NCBI GenBank assembly: GCA_019637635.1
Contig: JAHBVI010000046.1
Span: 1 to 47,330, forward strand
Origin: Anaerolineae bacterium
GTDB lineage: Bacteria > Chloroflexota > Anaerolineae > Promineifilales > Promineifilaceae
Length of the DNA stretch: 47,330 nt
Direction of reading: 5' to 3'
The notes beneath the pieces were generated by a model that saw nothing but the letters and a program-made list of their open reading frames with translations, was not told where the DNA came from and did not search any database. The position numbers and the translations under genes are program-made. The stretch's first letter is position 1. Every line of letters starts with the position of its first letter. This document shows, one piece after another, positions 10,301 to 17,917 of the stretch.

Positions 10301-10369
10301 GACGGCCACCTGCGGGTGGCTGTTGGTCCAGCCGTCCAGGCCACCGATGTTTCCACAGAAAAAGAATGA
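7307..10369 (+). CDS. Large QDE-1/YonO-like double-psi beta-barrel polymerase homologue (A)
   Basis: The protein is 1020 residues and is a paralogue of the 15150-17771 product. Motifs in order are FDGAGLVS (264-271), GGQDKGHAIV (310-319), QSLINHHPFF (368-377), LGGADNDDAVWLYPF (532-546), WRSPNAPGEYVILKP (560-574), TLGRFVN (648-654) and LEEVIDAMNKTGADL (672-686). Cellular RNA-dependent RNA polymerases have DGxGxIS, GxKG, DLDGD, LGxIxNxH and AVDxxKTG in the same order, and YonO-like phage polymerases belong to the same superfamily. I therefore infer a single-chain nucleic-acid polymerase. The metal-binding motif is atypical: D-N-D-D-A in place of D-x-D-G-D. WRSPN also follows that motif, whereas the comparable RdRp R-x-P motif precedes it. 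CGGAGG at 7294 supports ATG 7307. The gene overlaps DUF4417 upstream, and its stop shares ATGA with the next start. Activity and template (RNA or DNA) are unknown. Confidence 0.6.
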   Translation: MGGRGASSGNGAVAPHRTQHTVQLVVSPGQLAFTNVFRDKAYHQHREQLRGSHGRLLSRQALIRAIEATSDGRTPEKLQDLAHARQATIRMGRYAETVKLVEDMPHDLVLPLAHKPFLHLDKDGGSDTAVTVTLHFDYTVITPDDETGGAIRYYLQEFPEWKIVARPARADVSRYTAAADTFGMEIPTLTWVASGQIRELYIPGISTAQFLERTRLGLFLEKGAPTAAKRISRALRDYPVMQGFPAEAVTIRYLNLNPKGAKVFDGAGLVSRRMLQKMALSPALSPEKRQHLLAELHQTRRVEYTILTPGGQDKGHAIVSEDLRDEDGRPVDFLLPKDTKRDTQDWSGQTVVGFHFVHHHDQMKLDDQSLINHHPFFNPDYLLERVQDRGQAFLNSIERGDYGAMHTIDPSTPIPNLMRWPLREFLASGGDFRWSPFLLRSYINQHIHTILHQDDHDHWRLRLPVEGARYYIQPALVGRRAGLTNLHVPRGHIQIDPSTATAWVNEEDWLELSDSPKGFHADGRSAGIADILGGADNDDAVWLYPFRDLDAAGERKILAWRSPNAPGEYVILKPTAASHDITWERADGQVISYPERHSHWLAERVDTRPRQTASLVDTATGGGMGEGQPYSLAAMELAVARATHNAGTLGRFVNLLMVYQAIGQEVELPAPLEEVIDAMNKTGADLAPINAWIDDRADDLRTQGTAVPTYLHHRVGPGTGAKDGRILPLQETTNHWLDQLLGQVQAHVREMETRRDELARQTTLPNHVLDYVFERPEAIELGAAYLQHYHAAYSQLRRARPSGLRPPDYDTLRQTAESYLNQFPPRYHEDILLGAAVSLYLRENTGSDAALWLPGEQTDKSFKPGIGNKMIAALRRVGVLHEITNTPGHRLAYGATSATERPYEVIGIQDTWLHWHQHQSGVVADGRQITQKERRQAKEHVQEMARGSLRGMTVTVGREGQAFVAYTPHGNRLGTLQLREGQHFTDGQSLTIRHALAVDGHLRVAVGPAVQATDVSTEKE

Positions 10370-11406
10370 AACTGCCATCAGAGGCGGAGATGGAAACGGG
10401 TCCAATTGTTTGGCAAAGAGACGGAACGCTGTCGGCGATGACGCACATTCCCCTGGTAGACCCTTACGGCCGTCGCCCCGGCGATCCCCTATTCCGCAGC
10501 CGCGCCCCCAAACAAAAGATTTATGACAGTGACGCCACCCGGGTCAAAGCCAGTAAACTCATCCAGAACAGCATGATCACGCTGCGCGATACCCATATCC
10601 TGCAAACCCTGTTGGGTGTGGGTATTCTCTCGCGTCACCAGATGCAGCGCCTGTTCTGGCCGCCGGGCACATCGTTGTCTACCATCAACCGCCGGCTGAG
10701 ATTATTGACCGACAGAGGCATTCTGCTCTCCACCACGAGCTACTTTGATCTGCTCAGCGATTGGGAGTTGGAGCGGTGCCATGTCTATGGCCTAGAGGAT
10801 GTGGGCCGGGAAGTGCTGGCCATTCGCGCCAGGCAGCCAGCGGCGCGGCATGTGGCCTACAACGGCCGCTATTATGACCTGCTGGCCGAAAACCGTCTCA
10901 TTCGTCATCACCTGATGACCAGCGAGATTTATACTCGCCTGAAAGAAAAATCTGTCCGCGTCGGCAATGAGTTATTGTGGTTAAATGAAATGGCCGCCCA
11001 CATTCACGATGGGGAGCGCGAACTGGTGCGGCCGGATGCTTACGCCACCATCTGGCGCGAGGGGTTTGCCGACGCCGCTCATCTGTTTATTGAAACGGAC
11101 ACGCGGCATACGGAGTGGCCAAAGAAGGTGCAGAGCTATGAGTTAGCACGATCACATGGCAACTGGCGGCATGTGCTGGGTGCCTCCTGTTTTCCGCTTG
11201 TTTTGGGTGTCGTCCCCAATCAACGTGCGGTGCACCGGGTAGCCAACTTGATTCAATCCCAGGCCACCAGCATCACCTATCTCTTAAAAGCGTGGCCGCA
11301 GTTTCTCGCGGAAGACCCGTACACCGGCTGGTTTCATGTGCAGGGAGCGGCCGGAGAAGAAATGGTCAAGCTGCTGCCGGACGAGATGATTGCGGAACAA
11401 GGATAA
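10366..11406 (+). CDS. Replication-relaxation family protein
   Basis: The protein is 346 residues. An N-terminal winged-helix region (about 75-130) contains LLGVGILSRHQMQRLFWPPG and a following LRLLTDRGIL wing. The C-terminal half has RPDAYATI, then HLFIETDTRHTEWPKKVQSYE, the typical Asp...Glu-x-Asp...Lys pattern of the replication-relaxation family. These proteins are encoded on plasmids and integrative elements of Gram-positive bacteria and Chloroflexota. They are thought to help replication or mobilisation by acting on the DNA origin. The start overlaps the preceding stop as ATGA, so translation is coupled to the polymerase-like protein. It is the last gene of this operon. A hairpin at 11553 lies downstream. 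Confidence 0.75.
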   Translation: MKLPSEAEMETGPIVWQRDGTLSAMTHIPLVDPYGRRPGDPLFRSRAPKQKIYDSDATRVKASKLIQNSMITLRDTHILQTLLGVGILSRHQMQRLFWPPGTSLSTINRRLRLLTDRGILLSTTSYFDLLSDWELERCHVYGLEDVGREVLAIRARQPAARHVAYNGRYYDLLAENRLIRHHLMTSEIYTRLKEKSVRVGNELLWLNEMAAHIHDGERELVRPDAYATIWREGFADAAHLFIETDTRHTEWPKKVQSYELARSHGNWRHVLGASCFPLVLGVVPNQRAVHRVANLIQSQATSITYLLKAWPQFLAEDPYTGWFHVQGAAGEEMVKLLPDEMIAEQG

Positions 11407-11552
11407 CCGGGGGCCGCACAAGAGCTGCTGCATACAGGTGCTGTGTTATGGTGCTGCATAAGGGTGCTGCGCCGCAAACATGGAAAATCCTCCTGAGATT
11501 GGCCGAAAATAACCAAAATCCCCAGAGGTGGAATTGCCGAACTTAAGAATTT

Positions 11553-11575
11553 TCCGCACTTCCTAAAAGTGCGGA
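11553..11575. terminator. Hairpin between convergent genes
   Basis: A perfect 9-bp stem TCCGCACTT / AAGTGCGGA with a 5-base loop lies between the replication-relaxation gene and the convergent DUF1461 gene. No long T-tract follows, so it is a weak or bidirectional terminator at best. The rest of 11407-11679 shows no gene. Confidence 0.4.
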
Positions 11576-11679
11576 TATTCGTGTTTATTGGGCACAGGAA
11601 AGCAAAAATGTTTAAAGGAGAGGGAGAATAGAGGCGAACGGCCGTTAAGCTGCCAGTGATAGAGGCTGAGGTCAAAGCA

Positions 11680-12423
11680 TTACTTGTTGTCCTGGATGCT
11701 TCCGTTACGTTTTAAGTAGACGTGGCATATTGCCGTGTTGAAGAGACCAGTCATCAGGCCAAGAGCCAGCATCCGGGTGAGGATAGCTTGCCCAACCCGA
11801 AACCAGAAGAGTTCCGGGAACAGGCGAATGAGACCGGCCGTATCCGCAAACACCCAGCTACCTTCCGCAAATAACAGGCGGTGAAAGGTCACAAAAAACA
11901 GCGGCCAGAAGATAGAGGCCAGGAACAGCAAGAGAAAGGTGAGTGGAATGAGGTAAAAACTGCCGATAGCTACCGGTCGCAGTACATAGAAACGGCCGTC
12001 TGACGGCATCCACCCCAGAACACAAGCGAATAACAAGATCAACGAAGCCAGACACGCCAGGCGCATCCCGTCCGTCAGGCGCTTGACGTCCACCAGGTGA
12101 GCCAGTTCGGATGGGGTGTACAGCAGCGTGCCATCCGGCCATGTTTGTTCCGCCAGCAGGGCAACGGCCGTCTCCGGCGGCGCCCAAAGCCTCAGATAGG
12201 TGACGGCCGTTTGCGCCCGTTCCAGTCGCTCAACCTGAGTCAGACCACCAGGGTCCGGCGGCAGCCTGGTGTATTGGTCTGCCAGGAAATCCGGCGTGAT
12301 GACAGACCATACGGCCGTTGCTGCCAGACACACGGCCGTGAACAGAGCCATCAAATGGCGCATCAGTCGCCGGCAAAAGGGAGCGGTAAAAGGAGCGGCA
12401 AGAGGCATCTTCTTCGGTTTCAT
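11680..12423 (-). CDS. DUF1461 (TIGR01906-type) integral membrane protein
   Basis: The protein is 247 residues from ATG 12423, which has a GGAGAAAG ribosome site. There are four hydrophobic segments: one near the N-terminus (LMALFTAVCLAATAVWSVI), two in the middle and one close to the C-terminus. The signature FFVTFHRLLFAEGSWVF followed by LIRLFPELFW marks the DUF1461 family, a bacterial inner-membrane family of unknown function. An in-frame start 69 bases upstream gives an Arg/Gly-rich leader without a ribosome site and was not used. It is the only minus-strand gene in the first 28 kb and may be an independent cargo gene. A TGACA-N2-TGTCA palindrome lies 74 bases upstream in the divergent promoter region. 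Confidence 0.75.
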   Translation of the reverse strand: MKPKKMPLAAPFTAPFCRRLMRHLMALFTAVCLAATAVWSVITPDFLADQYTRLPPDPGGLTQVERLERAQTAVTYLRLWAPPETAVALLAEQTWPDGTLLYTPSELAHLVDVKRLTDGMRLACLASLILLFACVLGWMPSDGRFYVLRPVAIGSFYLIPLTFLLLFLASIFWPLFFVTFHRLLFAEGSWVFADTAGLIRLFPELFWFRVGQAILTRMLALGLMTGLFNTAICHVYLKRNGSIQDNK

Positions 12424-12496
12424 GGACTTTCTCCGGCCATCCGGTTGTCCTAACGGACGGCCGTCAGTGAGGATACCTCGCCCACCAGGCAATGAA

Positions 12497-12514
12497 GCGT
12501 GACAGGTGTCATGC
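12497..12514. promoter_or_regulatory. TGACA-N2-TGTCA palindrome, putative operator
   Basis: GCGTGACAGGTGTCATGC is the second copy of the palindrome seen at 6492. It sits between the divergently transcribed DUF1461 gene and the 40-residue membrane peptide gene, so it could control either or both. Confidence 0.5.
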
Positions 12515-12575
12515 GCCGGCGTGGGTGGCCCCTCCCAATAATCCTCACAAACAGATACACCGAAGGAGAAAAATC

Positions 12576-12698
12576 ATGTTGGAAGCAATTCTGGTTATCA
12601 GTGGCCTGTCGGTTCTCGTTATCCTGTTCTACCCCCGTCCCAAACGAGCCAAACAAGACCTGGCCTCTACCCGCAACGGCCGTCGGCGCGGCGAGTGA
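12576..12698 (+). CDS. Small membrane peptide, 40 residues
   Basis: ATG 12576 follows GAAGGAG at a good distance. The product begins MLEAILVISGLSVLVILFYP, a single transmembrane helix, and ends with a strongly basic tail (RPKRAKQDL, then RNGRRRGE). This topology puts the basic tail in the cytoplasm. It may be a small regulator of a membrane complex or a hydrophobic toxin-like peptide, and nothing in the sequence settles the role. The supporting evidence is the ribosome site and the membrane pattern. I do not know a family for it. Confidence 0.5.
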   Translation: MLEAILVISGLSVLVILFYPRPKRAKQDLASTRNGRRRGE

Positions 12699-13049
12699 CC
12701 GGCGCATAAGTACCGGGCGACAGGCTCATCCCCTCCGTCTTGCCGGTCTATCAGGCAGCGCCCGAACCAATTGTCCAGGTAACGGCCGTTTCTGCCGCTG
12801 CCACCAGATCATCCCGGCCGCCATCATGCCCACTACATCCTCTTTTTTTTGAACCAAACAGAAACGGCCGTTAGCGACCACTCATTTGTCCAAAGCCAAA
12901 CCAGACCACATGACAACCTATATTGTCACTTCGTGAGCAGCACCCCTTGAACGCAGACGGCTACGCCGTAGGCCTGGTGAAGGGAAAGGGCAGAGATGAC
13001 CCGCTTCCCAGATAGCTTATTCATCTTCATTCTAAAAGAGGAGGTCCCC
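12699..13049. other. Intergenic region with TGACAA-N6-TTGTCA palindrome
   Basis: This stretch has no convincing gene. At 12911-12928 there is a palindrome, TGACAA and TTGTCA around CCTATA. It is similar to the TGACA-N2-TGTCA sites but has wider spacing. Two copies of ACGGCCGT (near 12780 and 12863) also lie here. It probably holds the promoter of the DUF4326-SLOG gene. Confidence 0.35.
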
Positions 13050-14039
13050 ATGCAAGTTGTGAATTTCCATCATTATGGCAGCACCGAAGCGTTAACGGCC
13101 GCTTTTGGTGAGCGGTGGCGGTACATTGGCCGGCCCAACAAACGCTTTGCCCTGCCTGCCAGCCCGCTGGCCAACCGCTACAGCCACAATCCCCTGGCCC
13201 ATGTGCAAGAAGGTTGTGCCAGCCGGGAAGAGGCTATTACCCGGTACGCACGCTGGTTGCAGGAACAGGTCTTGGCCGGGGAGACGGCCGTGTGCGACGA
13301 ATTGTCCCGGTTAAGTGACCAGTCGGTGTTGGTCTGTTGGTGTGCACCCCAGGCGTGTCACGGTCATATCATTCAGCGCTGGTATCAGGAGCAGCAGGTG
13401 GCCTACGTCAACCTGGGCGGCTCGCGGGATTTGTCGCGCCGGTGGCAGTCGCTGGTGCAGCGTGTCGTCAGCGCCGTTCATGCCCAGGGAAGAGGTATTA
13501 CCGTCGGGTGTGCCCGTGGTGCCGATGCCTTCGCCCTGGAAGCGGCTCTGGAACGGGCGGCCTGCCTGCGCATTTTTGCCATTGGCGGCCGCGATGGTCG
13601 TGGTTTTTGGCGGCAGTCGGCCGTAGACACCATCGGGCAGGCAGAGGCAGCCGGTCGGTGGATTCATTGGTGGGCCGGCGGGCCGTGCCCATGCCCATCC
13701 TGCCAGGGGGAGGCAAACGGCAGCCGCTGCCCCACCTTGATACAAAGATTGTCGGCACGTTCCCAACTTTGTCTCCAGTTTGCGGCCGGTTCTGGTGGCG
13801 GTGCCGGCTTTATCGGCTTCCTGGCCCGACCAGACTCACCCGGAACGGTGGCCTGTGCGCGCCTGGCCGTCCATTTAGGCTTGCCCGTTATCTTGTTTCC
13901 CTGTGGTTTTAACGGTCAGGCATTGCCTACGTTAGGCAACGGCCGGTGGACAGTGGCCGGGCGGGAGGGTGTCTGGGCGGCCGGGTATCGCTGGACGCCA
14001 ACGGCAGGGGAGGGAAGTGAAAGGGGGAATTATCTTTAA
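13050..14039 (+). CDS. DUF4326 domain fused to a SLOG/DprA-like domain
   Basis: The protein is 329 residues. The N-terminal part (about 1-115) has RYSHNPLAHVQEGCASREEA and CWCAPQACHGHII (96-108), the cysteine/histidine core of DUF4326, a phage-associated family. The rest resembles the Rossmann-like SLOG/DprA fold: GITVGCARGADAFALEAAL (149-167) has the glycine-rich nucleotide-binding turn and is followed by FAIGG and further alternating strands. SLOG domains bind or generate nucleotide-derived ligands, and DprA-type members bind single-stranded DNA. RBS AAGAGGAGG precedes ATG 13050. An in-frame ATG at 12996 lacks a ribosome site. The gene precedes a small unknown and RNase HI on the same strand. 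Confidence 0.65.
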   Translation: MQVVNFHHYGSTEALTAAFGERWRYIGRPNKRFALPASPLANRYSHNPLAHVQEGCASREEAITRYARWLQEQVLAGETAVCDELSRLSDQSVLVCWCAPQACHGHIIQRWYQEQQVAYVNLGGSRDLSRRWQSLVQRVVSAVHAQGRGITVGCARGADAFALEAALERAACLRIFAIGGRDGRGFWRQSAVDTIGQAEAAGRWIHWWAGGPCPCPSCQGEANGSRCPTLIQRLSARSQLCLQFAAGSGGGAGFIGFLARPDSPGTVACARLAVHLGLPVILFPCGFNGQALPTLGNGRWTVAGREGVWAAGYRWTPTAGEGSERGNYL

Positions 14040-14135
14040 GGTGGGCAATGGATTGTGGGCAGACGGCCGTTTCGTCAGCGCCAGTCAGCCGGGGCTGGCG
14101 GTGGTGGACGGCCGTTTGTCAAAGGAGCGTTGACT

Positions 14136-14474
14136 ATGATTTCCCAAACCTTATTTGGCCTGATCAGCTCTTTCACTTTCAACCGGTGGGCGTGCGGTTA
14201 TGCCGAACATCATGGCGCGTGTGAGGATGCCTATACGGCCCGATGGGGGCTGTTTCAGGTGGAAGTTAACCATTGTTTTGTGCTCGACCATCGCGATGCC
14301 GTTTTCAGCATCCGGTTTCCTACCCCCATAGGCAAGGTGCAGTTGGGGTATGTGGTCTGTCTGGGCCGGGAGCCGGTACGTCGGTCAGGATTCTATCTTT
14401 ACCGGCAGAAAGCAGGGCCGCCCGACACCCCGCCCGCGTCGGCCCAACCGGCCGATGACGCATTCCCTTTTTAG
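14136..14474 (+). CDS. Unknown small protein, 112 residues
   Basis: ATG 14136 is preceded by AAAGGAG. The product begins MISQTLFGLISSF and contains FNRWACGYAEHHGACEDAY with several Cys/His residues, then two beta-rich stretches (FQVEVNHCFVLDHRDAVFSI and VQLGYVVCLG). The C-terminal tail is Pro/Ala-rich and ends DDAFPF. That acidic, aromatic end recalls SSB-type interaction tails, but I would not assign a function on it. I recognise no family. Its place between the SLOG fusion and RNase HI suggests a role in element DNA metabolism. Confidence 0.5.
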   Translation: MISQTLFGLISSFTFNRWACGYAEHHGACEDAYTARWGLFQVEVNHCFVLDHRDAVFSIRFPTPIGKVQLGYVVCLGREPVRRSGFYLYRQKAGPPDTPPASAQPADDAFPF

Positions 14475-14604
14475 GCAGGTAATGGAATGGGGATAGGGAG
14501 ATATTTGTATTGTGTTACTGCTCCAGCCCCATCAGAGGGCACATGGCCTTTCTGGTGCGGCTGGTTCTGTTTTAGCAACATCTTGTTATTTGAGGAGGTC
14601 AACC

Positions 14605-15033
14605 ATGACAAACAAAGTGATTCAGGTGCAGTTGTATGTGGATGGCTCAGCCCTGGGCAATCCCGGTGTCGGTGGTTACGCAGCCATTTTGCGCTGCGGC
14701 CAACACGAGAAAGTGGTTACGGGTGGGTCGCCAGAGACCACGACCAATCATCGCATGGAGTTGACGGCCGTAATTGCCGGTCTTCAGGCACTGAAGACAA
14801 CGGCCGTCGCCGTAGATATCTACACCGACAGCCAGTATGTGGCCGGGCAGCTCAACGGCCAGCGCACCCGCGCCAACCATGACCTGGTGGCCGCCATGCG
14901 GCAGTTGGTGGCCGGGCTGGCGGCTTACCGGGTCATTAAGGTAGACGGCCATGCTGGCGATGAAGGCAACGAACGGTGTGACCGGTTGGCCCGCCAGGAA
15001 GCGCGGCGCTGCCAGGCAAACCGTTGCCCGTAA
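14605..15033 (+). CDS. rnhA: Ribonuclease HI
   Basis: The protein is 142 residues, the normal length for bacterial RNase HI. Catalytic residues are visible in order: YVDGSALGNPG (Asp13), MELTAVIAGL (Glu52), IYTDSQYV (Asp75) and GNERCDRLA (Asp126). The enzyme cuts the RNA strand of RNA-DNA hybrids, for example primers or R-loops. ATG 14605 follows TGAGGAGGTC. On this element it sits next to SSB and two polymerase-like proteins, which suggests that RNA-DNA hybrids arise during element replication. A terminator hairpin follows at 15098. The reading is confident; the link to the polymerase-like neighbours is inference. Confidence 0.92.
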   Translation: MTNKVIQVQLYVDGSALGNPGVGGYAAILRCGQHEKVVTGGSPETTTNHRMELTAVIAGLQALKTTAVAVDIYTDSQYVAGQLNGQRTRANHDLVAAMRQLVAGLAAYRVIKVDGHAGDEGNERCDRLARQEARRCQANRCP

Positions 15034-15097
15034 GCCAGAGTCGGTCAATCGTCATCCACAAAAGCCCAACCAATGCCGCAAACTTTCTATCACGATC

Positions 15098-15127
15098 AAG
15101 GCCAGGCCGCCCGGTCTGGCCTTTTGT
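15098..15127 (+). terminator. Rho-independent terminator after rnhA
   Basis: The 8-bp stem AAGGCCAG / CTGGCCTT closes a 10-base loop and runs into CTTTTGTTTA. It separates rnhA from the next polymerase-like gene, whose leader (TTTGAGGAGATAAACC) resembles that of rnhA. Confidence 0.65.
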
Positions 15128-15149
15128 TTACTATTTGAGGAGATAAACC

Positions 15150-17771
15150 ATGTCTGCAAATACCTGTGTTTCGACTGTTGTACCTTACGCCGTGGTGGAT
15201 ACCACCACCGATCTAGACGATATGTGTTACCCCTTTCTGCCCCACCGCTGGCGGTGGCAGATTCGCTCCCGGCCCCTGACTTGCCAGGATCATCTGGCAG
15301 CCTTGCGCCTGGACGACACTCAGGCCATGCCCACTCTGCGCTGGGTCAAGGATGGCCAGGTGATGGATTTGTTTATACCCGGCATGGACGCCCGCGGTTT
15401 CTGGTCGGCCACCGGGCTGCGTGCTTCGCTGCATAAAGGGGGGTACGTCTTTAGCAAGCGGTTGGGGAGACTGTTACGGCCGTACCGCTTCTGGGCTTTC
15501 TTCGATGTCTGCGACCTGGATATTAACCACAATCCCTGTCTGGATGTCCAGTTGTGGGATGGCTGTGGCCTGATGAGCCGGTCCGTGGTAGAGCGCATGA
15601 CCGAGAAGCTGAATCTGTCACCACACCACCGGCGCGAACTGCTGCAAACTCGCCGCTTTGAAGTGACCGTCATGCACCCGGACGGTCAGGAAAAAGGGGA
15701 CGTGTTGGTACAAGATGATTTGCTCCATGACTTCGTGTTTCCGGCCGGCTCAACCAAAACGGAGATTACATTGGAAGACGGCCGTATCTTTGTCGGGCTG
15801 ACGCCACGCCATAGTCACGGCGACATGCGCCTGGACATCCAATCGCTCATCAACCTGCATCCCTTCTTCAAACGAGAACACCTGCTGACCTGGATGCGAC
15901 TGGATGGCTGGCTTTTCCTCAGCGCCGCCCGCAATGCCCACGACCTCGGCCGGGTGATGAAACGGCTCTACCAGATAGAGACGCCCGACGAACTGGAGAA
16001 GCTGGGCAACTGGCATGTGAGCGAATATCTGGCCAGTGGCGGCCACATCTTATGGTTTGCTGGCATGGTCAAGGCCATCGGTCGCAGCCACATCAAGCGT
16101 TTGACGGGTAATCTGGCCCGTTATGACCGGGAGACGGGCGACGTCCGCAAGTACAAACTACGTTTCCCGGCACCGGGCGGGCGGATGTACATTTTCCCAG
16201 CCGCGGTGGGCAAGCGAGATGTACCTCGAGGCCACATCGAATTAGACCCACCCACGGCCACCGCCTGGGTCAACGACGAGGATTGGCGGGAATATATCGT
16301 GCGCGTTCTGGGCGGGTGCGATGGGGATGATGCGTTGTGGCTTTTTCCCTTTAGCGATCGGGCAGACGGGGAACGCAAAATCCTGGTCTGGCGCAGTCCC
16401 AACCAATGGGGCGAGTACGTCCTCTTGCGGCCAACGGCGCGCAGCCAGGAGATGGCCTGGGATCTGCCGGAAGGCAAAACCCTGGCCTGGCCCCCTTTGG
16501 AAAGTCGTGACCTGCCACCGCGCATTGATACCCAGGACCAGGTTTATGCGCCTTGTCCCGGCCGTACCGGTACGACCATGGCCGATGAGACCTACACCGT
16601 AGCCGCCATATGGCCCACGGTGGTGCGCACCCTGGCCAACGCCCATACGTTGGGTGGCTTCTGTAATCTGCTCATGATCTGGGTGCTGCTGCACGGCCGT
16701 CTGCCCGCGCTCTTACCGGCGCGGTTGGAAGAGGTCATTGATGCCACCGTCAAAACCGGCGGCGACTTGAGTACGGTGCAAACGTGGTTACGGCAGACGG
16801 CGCGGCAGATTGCCGAATCGGGTCGTCCAGTACCGGCGGTGGTCGCCGGACGGCTACGGCCCCTGCTGGATGAGCGGGGCCAGGCAGCGTTGGTGACAGG
16901 CAGCACCAGCTGGCTGGACCGGTTGGCGGCAGACATCGAGGCGTACCGGCACGAATTCTGGGCCGAAGTGGAGGCATTGGCCACGACCGCCTGTCCACCG
17001 CTGGCTCTGTTTGAGCAGGCACGGCCGTGGCTGCCTATCGGCCGTGACCTGCGTAGCACCTACGCCCGTGTCTTTCGGGAAGCGATGGACGTAGATGAAG
17101 TAGTCAGCAGTGCCGACTTTGCCCAGGCTGAGGCGGTGACGCAGCAATTCCTGAGCAACTGGCCGGCCGAAAAGCGTGGCTGCATCCTGCTGGGTGCGGC
17201 GGCGCATCTCTACAGCCAGGGGCCGGACGCTGGTGAAGCAGTGCGCGACCAATTGCTGTGGCAGTTAGGCCAGGAGATAGGCAACGGCCGGCGCGAACGC
17301 AGCGTGGCTCAGGATTTTATTCAAGCCTTGCGGGACATTGGCTCATTGGGGCAGCCGCTCTGGTGGTGTGAGGGCGTCTACCTCTCCTGGCCGGAGGTGA
17401 CGGGACGGCCGTGTGCCATCACGGTACCCGTCACCTTCCATGGTGTATGGTTCAATTACTACCGCGTACATCACCCGCAAGTAACCCGAATGAGCCAGGT
17501 ACCAGCGGCCGTGCGCCAGCAGGTCAAGGCGAAAGTGCAGCAATTGGCAGAATCCAAATTCACCGGGTTGCGCCTGACCATCACCGGTGCTGAAAACGGC
17601 CGCACAGTGGCCTACACTGAACAGGGTAATTTATTCGGGTATGTGAAACGGTATCACGAAGAAGCGGCCCGGCAGCACCCGGGTTGGCGCATTGCCTGGG
17701 CGACGGCCGTGGATGGTAACATCAACGCTATCTTGGTCCCGGATGACGTGGTTGACAGCGACGCTGCTTAA
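15150..17771 (+). CDS. Large QDE-1/YonO-like double-psi beta-barrel polymerase homologue (B)
   Basis: The protein is 873 residues and shares the architecture of the 7307-10369 product but lacks its longer N-terminus. Motifs are WDGCGLMS (136-143), DGQEKGDVLV (178-187), QSLINLHPFF (231-240), VPRGHIELDPPTATAWVN (358-375), LGGCDGDDALWLFPF (387-401), WRSPNQWGEYVLLRP (414-428), NAHTLGGFCN (497-506) and LEEVIDATVKTGGDL (526-540). The last two match the LGxIxNxH and AVDxxKTG motifs of QDE-1-type RNA polymerases. The metal motif D-G-D-D-A is atypical in the same way as in the paralogue. RBS TTGAGGAGATAAACC supports ATG 15150. The gene is a single transcription unit flanked by hairpin terminators on both sides. 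Confidence 0.6.
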   Translation: MSANTCVSTVVPYAVVDTTTDLDDMCYPFLPHRWRWQIRSRPLTCQDHLAALRLDDTQAMPTLRWVKDGQVMDLFIPGMDARGFWSATGLRASLHKGGYVFSKRLGRLLRPYRFWAFFDVCDLDINHNPCLDVQLWDGCGLMSRSVVERMTEKLNLSPHHRRELLQTRRFEVTVMHPDGQEKGDVLVQDDLLHDFVFPAGSTKTEITLEDGRIFVGLTPRHSHGDMRLDIQSLINLHPFFKREHLLTWMRLDGWLFLSAARNAHDLGRVMKRLYQIETPDELEKLGNWHVSEYLASGGHILWFAGMVKAIGRSHIKRLTGNLARYDRETGDVRKYKLRFPAPGGRMYIFPAAVGKRDVPRGHIELDPPTATAWVNDEDWREYIVRVLGGCDGDDALWLFPFSDRADGERKILVWRSPNQWGEYVLLRPTARSQEMAWDLPEGKTLAWPPLESRDLPPRIDTQDQVYAPCPGRTGTTMADETYTVAAIWPTVVRTLANAHTLGGFCNLLMIWVLLHGRLPALLPARLEEVIDATVKTGGDLSTVQTWLRQTARQIAESGRPVPAVVAGRLRPLLDERGQAALVTGSTSWLDRLAADIEAYRHEFWAEVEALATTACPPLALFEQARPWLPIGRDLRSTYARVFREAMDVDEVVSSADFAQAEAVTQQFLSNWPAEKRGCILLGAAAHLYSQGPDAGEAVRDQLLWQLGQEIGNGRRERSVAQDFIQALRDIGSLGQPLWWCEGVYLSWPEVTGRPCAITVPVTFHGVWFNYYRVHHPQVTRMSQVPAAVRQQVKAKVQQLAESKFTGLRLTITGAENGRTVAYTEQGNLFGYVKRYHEEAARQHPGWRIAWATAVDGNINAILVPDDVVDSDAA

Positions 17772-17796
17772 CCTGTGGGGACAGGAATGCATCGTG

Positions 17797-17846
17797 AAAG
17801 GTGGTTGTTCATCCACAAGGATGGGCAGCCACCTTTTCTTTTTTCC
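17797..17846 (+). terminator. Rho-independent terminator after polymerase-like gene B
   Basis: The stem AAAGGTGGTTG pairs with CAGCCACCTTT (one G-T pair) across a 19-base loop and is followed by TCTTTTTT. It closes the 15150-17771 transcript. Confidence 0.7.
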
Positions 17847-17917
17847 CGCAGTGGTCTGACCCTTTTTGTGAGCAGACGGCCGACATCTTACTGGAACGGC
17901 CCCTTCTGGCTGCAAAG

